Source of the DNA: Streptomyces himastatinicus ATCC 53653
Lineage (GTDB): Bacteria; Actinomycetota; Actinomycetes; Streptomycetales; Streptomycetaceae
Direction: 5' to 3'
Length of the DNA: 48,220 bases
Assembly: GCF_000158915.1 (NCBI RefSeq)
Contig: NZ_GG657754.1
Coordinates: 6,883,391 to 6,931,610 of the forward strand
In this document: in pieces, positions 46,184 to 48,220 of the stretch
Numbering within the stretch: the stretch's first letter is position 1
Layout: every line of letters begins with the position of its first letter
Position numbers and translations under genes: made by a program
Notes under the pieces: model-generated
The model's input: the letters and a program-made list of their open reading frames with translations, nothing else
Databases searched by the model: none
What the model was told of the DNA's origin: nothing

Positions 46184-47845
46184 CTAGTCGTACGGAAGCT
46201 CCACGGGGGCGAAGTCGTGGAAGCGGTCGCCCGGGCCCGGGTTGTCCGGGTGGGTGGCGCCGCCCAGGTGGTCGAGCACCCCCCACACCGCGTTGAGCGC
46301 CGTGGTCACCGCGCCCTCCGCGAATCCGGCGGTCCAGGAGACGTCGTCCCCGCACAGGAAGAAGCCGCGCTGCTCGGCGGGCATGTCGTCCTGCATGAAC
46401 TGGGTGAACAGCCGCCGCTGGTAGCGGTAGTGGCCGGGCAGGTTGGACTTGAACGCGCCCATGAAGCGCGGCTCGGTCTCCCAGGTGACGGTCAGCGGCC
46501 CGCCGACGATGTGCGAGCGGATGTCGACGTCCGGGTAGATCGCGCCCAGCTGGCTCAGCAGCCGCTCCAGCCGGTCCTCGGGCGTGAGGGTGGCGACCTT
46601 CAGCGAGTCGTCGTTCCAGGTGTACGACAGGCACATCACTCCGGGCCGGTCGGGCCCGTCGTCGAACAGATAGACCCCGCGCGGCATCCGGTCGGTGAGC
46701 GTCATGCTCATCACGTCCCGGCCGGTCGCCGGGTCGGGGTCCCGCCAGAACGGCCGGTCGACCAGGACGAACAGCTTGGAGGCGCCCATGTAGTGGGTGC
46801 GCTCGACCGCCGTCCACAGCGGGGTGGGCAGCAGCTCCGGGTCGCAGTCGATCCGGTTCAGCAGGGTCCAGACGTGCGGGCTGAAGACCACCGCGGGGAA
46901 CTCGCGCTCCTCGCCGCTCTCGTCCCGTACCCGGATGCCGTCCCCGGCCCGGCGCAGCCGGGTGACCGCGGGGCGCGGACGGCCGCCGTCGTGCAGCGAC
47001 GCCAGCGAGGTGCCCTCCGGCCAGTGCGCGGGCGCGGCCGGCCGGTGCTCCCACAGGCCGCGCGGCAGCTGCTGGGAGCCGCCGATGATGCCGACCTGAT
47101 GGTCGTCGGCGTCGGTGACGACGACGCGCAGGATCTCCAGCACCGAGTTGGGGAAGTCGGTGTCCCAGCCGCCGGTGCCGAAGCCGACCTGGCCGAAGAT
47201 CTCCCGGTGGCGGAACGACTGGAAGGTAGGGGAGGTGGCCAGGAACCCGTAGAAGGACTGGTCGTCGAACTCCCTGACCAGCCGGTCCCAGACGGCCTTC
47301 AGCGTGGCGGTGTCCCGCCGCTGGATGGCGTCCCGCACCGTGGACAGCTCGGCCCGCTCCTGGAGCGCCTTCTCCCAGGCGTCGGCGACCTCCTGGTAGA
47401 CGGACGGGAGGTCGTCCGTGGTGCGGGCCTGGCGGCGCTCGCCGTTCAGGTCGATCAGGGTGCTCGGGGTGGACGGCGCGAGGGGGTTCGGAAAGGGGCG
47501 GGTGGCCAGTCCGAGGGTGCCGATGTAGTGGAACAGCGCGGTCGCGGAGACGGGGAAGCGCATGGCGCCCATTTCCGCCACATATTCCGGATTCCCGGGA
47601 AAGGGCGTGGAACGCATCCGGCCGCCCAATTGCTCCGCTTCGTAGACGACCGGACGAAGTCCCAGGCGCAGGAGTTCATACGCCGCCGTCATCCCGGACA
47701 TTCCGCCGCCGATGACCGCGACTTCGGTGCCGTGCCGTTCACTCGGCACCGCGCCGAGACCGGCCGGATGGGTCAGCCAGCTGTCGTAGGAGAAAGGAAA
47801 GTCCGGTACCAGCATCGTCAGGGGAGACGCGGGCGCAGACGTCAT
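46184..47845 (-). CDS. FAD-dependent amine oxidase family protein, L-lysine/L-arginine 2-monooxygenase-like
   Basis: The 553-residue flavoprotein has N-terminal PDFPFSYDSWLTHPAGLGAVP, characteristic of amino-acid 2-monooxygenases (lysine and tryptophan types). The FAD dinucleotide fold follows (VIGGGMSGMTAAYELLRLG ending VVYEAE), then GGRMRS, and a C-terminal FAD motif (LCGDDVSWTAGFAEGAVTTAL). Such enzymes oxidatively decarboxylate a basic amino acid to the amide one carbon shorter. In guanidino-polyol macrolide pathways, a homolog turns arginine into 4-guanidinobutyramide, the first step to the starter. That is the role inferred here; lysine to 5-aminovaleramide is the alternative. The amide hydrolase is not in the window. 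ATG 47845 has AGAGG 8 bases upstream. It lies 39 bases after the LuxR-type gene on the same strand, suggesting co-transcription. Confidence 0.9.
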   Translation of the reverse strand: MTSAPASPLTMLVPDFPFSYDSWLTHPAGLGAVPSERHGTEVAVIGGGMSGMTAAYELLRLGLRPVVYEAEQLGGRMRSTPFPGNPEYVAEMGAMRFPVSATALFHYIGTLGLATRPFPNPLAPSTPSTLIDLNGERRQARTTDDLPSVYQEVADAWEKALQERAELSTVRDAIQRRDTATLKAVWDRLVREFDDQSFYGFLATSPTFQSFRHREIFGQVGFGTGGWDTDFPNSVLEILRVVVTDADDHQVGIIGGSQQLPRGLWEHRPAAPAHWPEGTSLASLHDGGRPRPAVTRLRRAGDGIRVRDESGEEREFPAVVFSPHVWTLLNRIDCDPELLPTPLWTAVERTHYMGASKLFVLVDRPFWRDPDPATGRDVMSMTLTDRMPRGVYLFDDGPDRPGVMCLSYTWNDDSLKVATLTPEDRLERLLSQLGAIYPDVDIRSHIVGGPLTVTWETEPRFMGAFKSNLPGHYRYQRRLFTQFMQDDMPAEQRGFFLCGDDVSWTAGFAEGAVTTALNAVWGVLDHLGGATHPDNPGPGDRFHDFAPVELPYD

Positions 47846-47884
47846 GGAAACAACCTCTTGGGGCCGTGCGGAATCGCTGGGATA

Positions 47885-48220
47885 TCAGGCGGTGTGGGCG
47901 ACGTCGAAATCGAGGCTCGCGGGCAGATCGCGGCGCTGACTGATGTTGATCTTCCGGTAGACCCGGGTGAGGTGCTGCTCGACCGTGGAGATCGTGATGT
48001 AGAGCTTGGCGGCGATCTCCCGGTTGGTGTAGCCCGAGGCCGCCAGGGCGGCCACCCGGCTCTCGGCGTCGGAGAGTTCGGAGAACGTGGCGGTGTCCTC
48101 GCCGGTGCGGGCCGCCTCCGACAGGGCCGAACGGCCCGGGGTGCGCTGGAGCGAACGGGACAGTTCCTCGGCGCCGCATCCGTCGAGCGAGCCGCAGGGC
48201 GCGCCGGGTCATCAGCCTGC
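47885..48220 (-). CDS. LuxR-family (LAL-type) transcriptional regulator, C-terminal end, truncated by window edge and frame-broken
   Basis: Reading back from the stop at 47885-47887 gives a C-terminal LuxR helix-turn-helix: SELSDAESRVAALAASGYTN, then REIAAKLYITISTVEQHLTRVYRK, then INISQRRDLPASL. This is the typical end of large ATP-binding LAL regulators of macrolide clusters; the rest lies beyond the window. Upstream the frame hits two stops (near 48210). Removing one base near 48189 joins LMTRRALRLL to DGCGAEELSRSLQRT in one open reading, as in homologs, so a one-base insertion or sequence error is likely. It probably activates the cluster; the TAGGGG(G) motifs at 43733-43850 are candidate targets. 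Confidence 0.85.

Noticed and set aside
47739..48212. 157-residue minus-strand protein at the window end
   Set aside because: It is in the regulator's frame only for its first few codons (TRRALRL); the helix-turn-helix lies in another frame, and the rest is a shadow.

Overview
The window is high-GC, actinobacterial DNA, very probably Streptomyces. This is judged from strong G/C bias at third codon positions, modular type I polyketide synthase (PKS) genes with Streptomyces-type docking ends, a LAL-type LuxR regulator, and a dispersed Streptomyces-like repeat. It holds the last part of a large cis-AT PKS assembly line and the accessory genes that follow it.

Layout, plus strand: the 3' end of one PKS gene (2-1426, KR-ACP-docking); a two-module PKS (1483-11082, both methylmalonyl-type AT, KR only); a three-module PKS (about 11139-28420, malonyl ATs: KS-AT-DH-KR-ACP, KS-AT-DH-ER-KR-ACP, KS-AT-DH-KR-ACP), broken in this sequence by an in-frame TGA at 20118 and a knot of extra bases at 22038-22217; and a two-module PKS ending in a thioesterase (28482-40226). 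Downstream on the minus strand are an ABC ATPase, an ABC-2 permease and a discrete acyltransferase (43636 down to 40301). On the plus strand are a degenerate type II thioesterase-like protein and an AMP-forming acyl ligase (43963-46117). On the minus strand at the end are the 3' end of a LuxR/LAL regulator and a lysine/arginine 2-monooxygenase-like flavoprotein.

How they may work together (inference): the flavoprotein, the ligase and the discrete acyltransferase resemble the set that makes an amino-acid-derived starter (for example 4-guanidinobutyryl from arginine, via the amide) in large polyol macrolides. The amidohydrolase and loading module would lie outside the window. By colinearity the carboxyl end of the chain would be a 2-methyl-2,4,6-trienoyl unit, then a saturated pair, then an alkene or alcohol, then two methyl/hydroxyl units, released by the terminal thioesterase. 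The ABC pair is a plausible export or self-resistance system, and the regulator a plausible pathway activator.

Most notable: (1) a Streptomyces-type dispersed hairpin repeat sits in frame inside two PKS modules, between the DH and KR regions, as translated sequence, within a larger duplicated block; (2) the TEII-like gene has lost its nucleophile Ser, its catalytic His and its lid, so it is a likely pseudoenzyme; (3) two KRs lack the catalytic serine and one DH has an altered HxxxGxxxxP motif; (4) several reading-frame breaks are explained by extra bases, which suggests sequence error but needs resequencing; (5) four TAGGGG(G) motifs lie in the only divergent promoter region.
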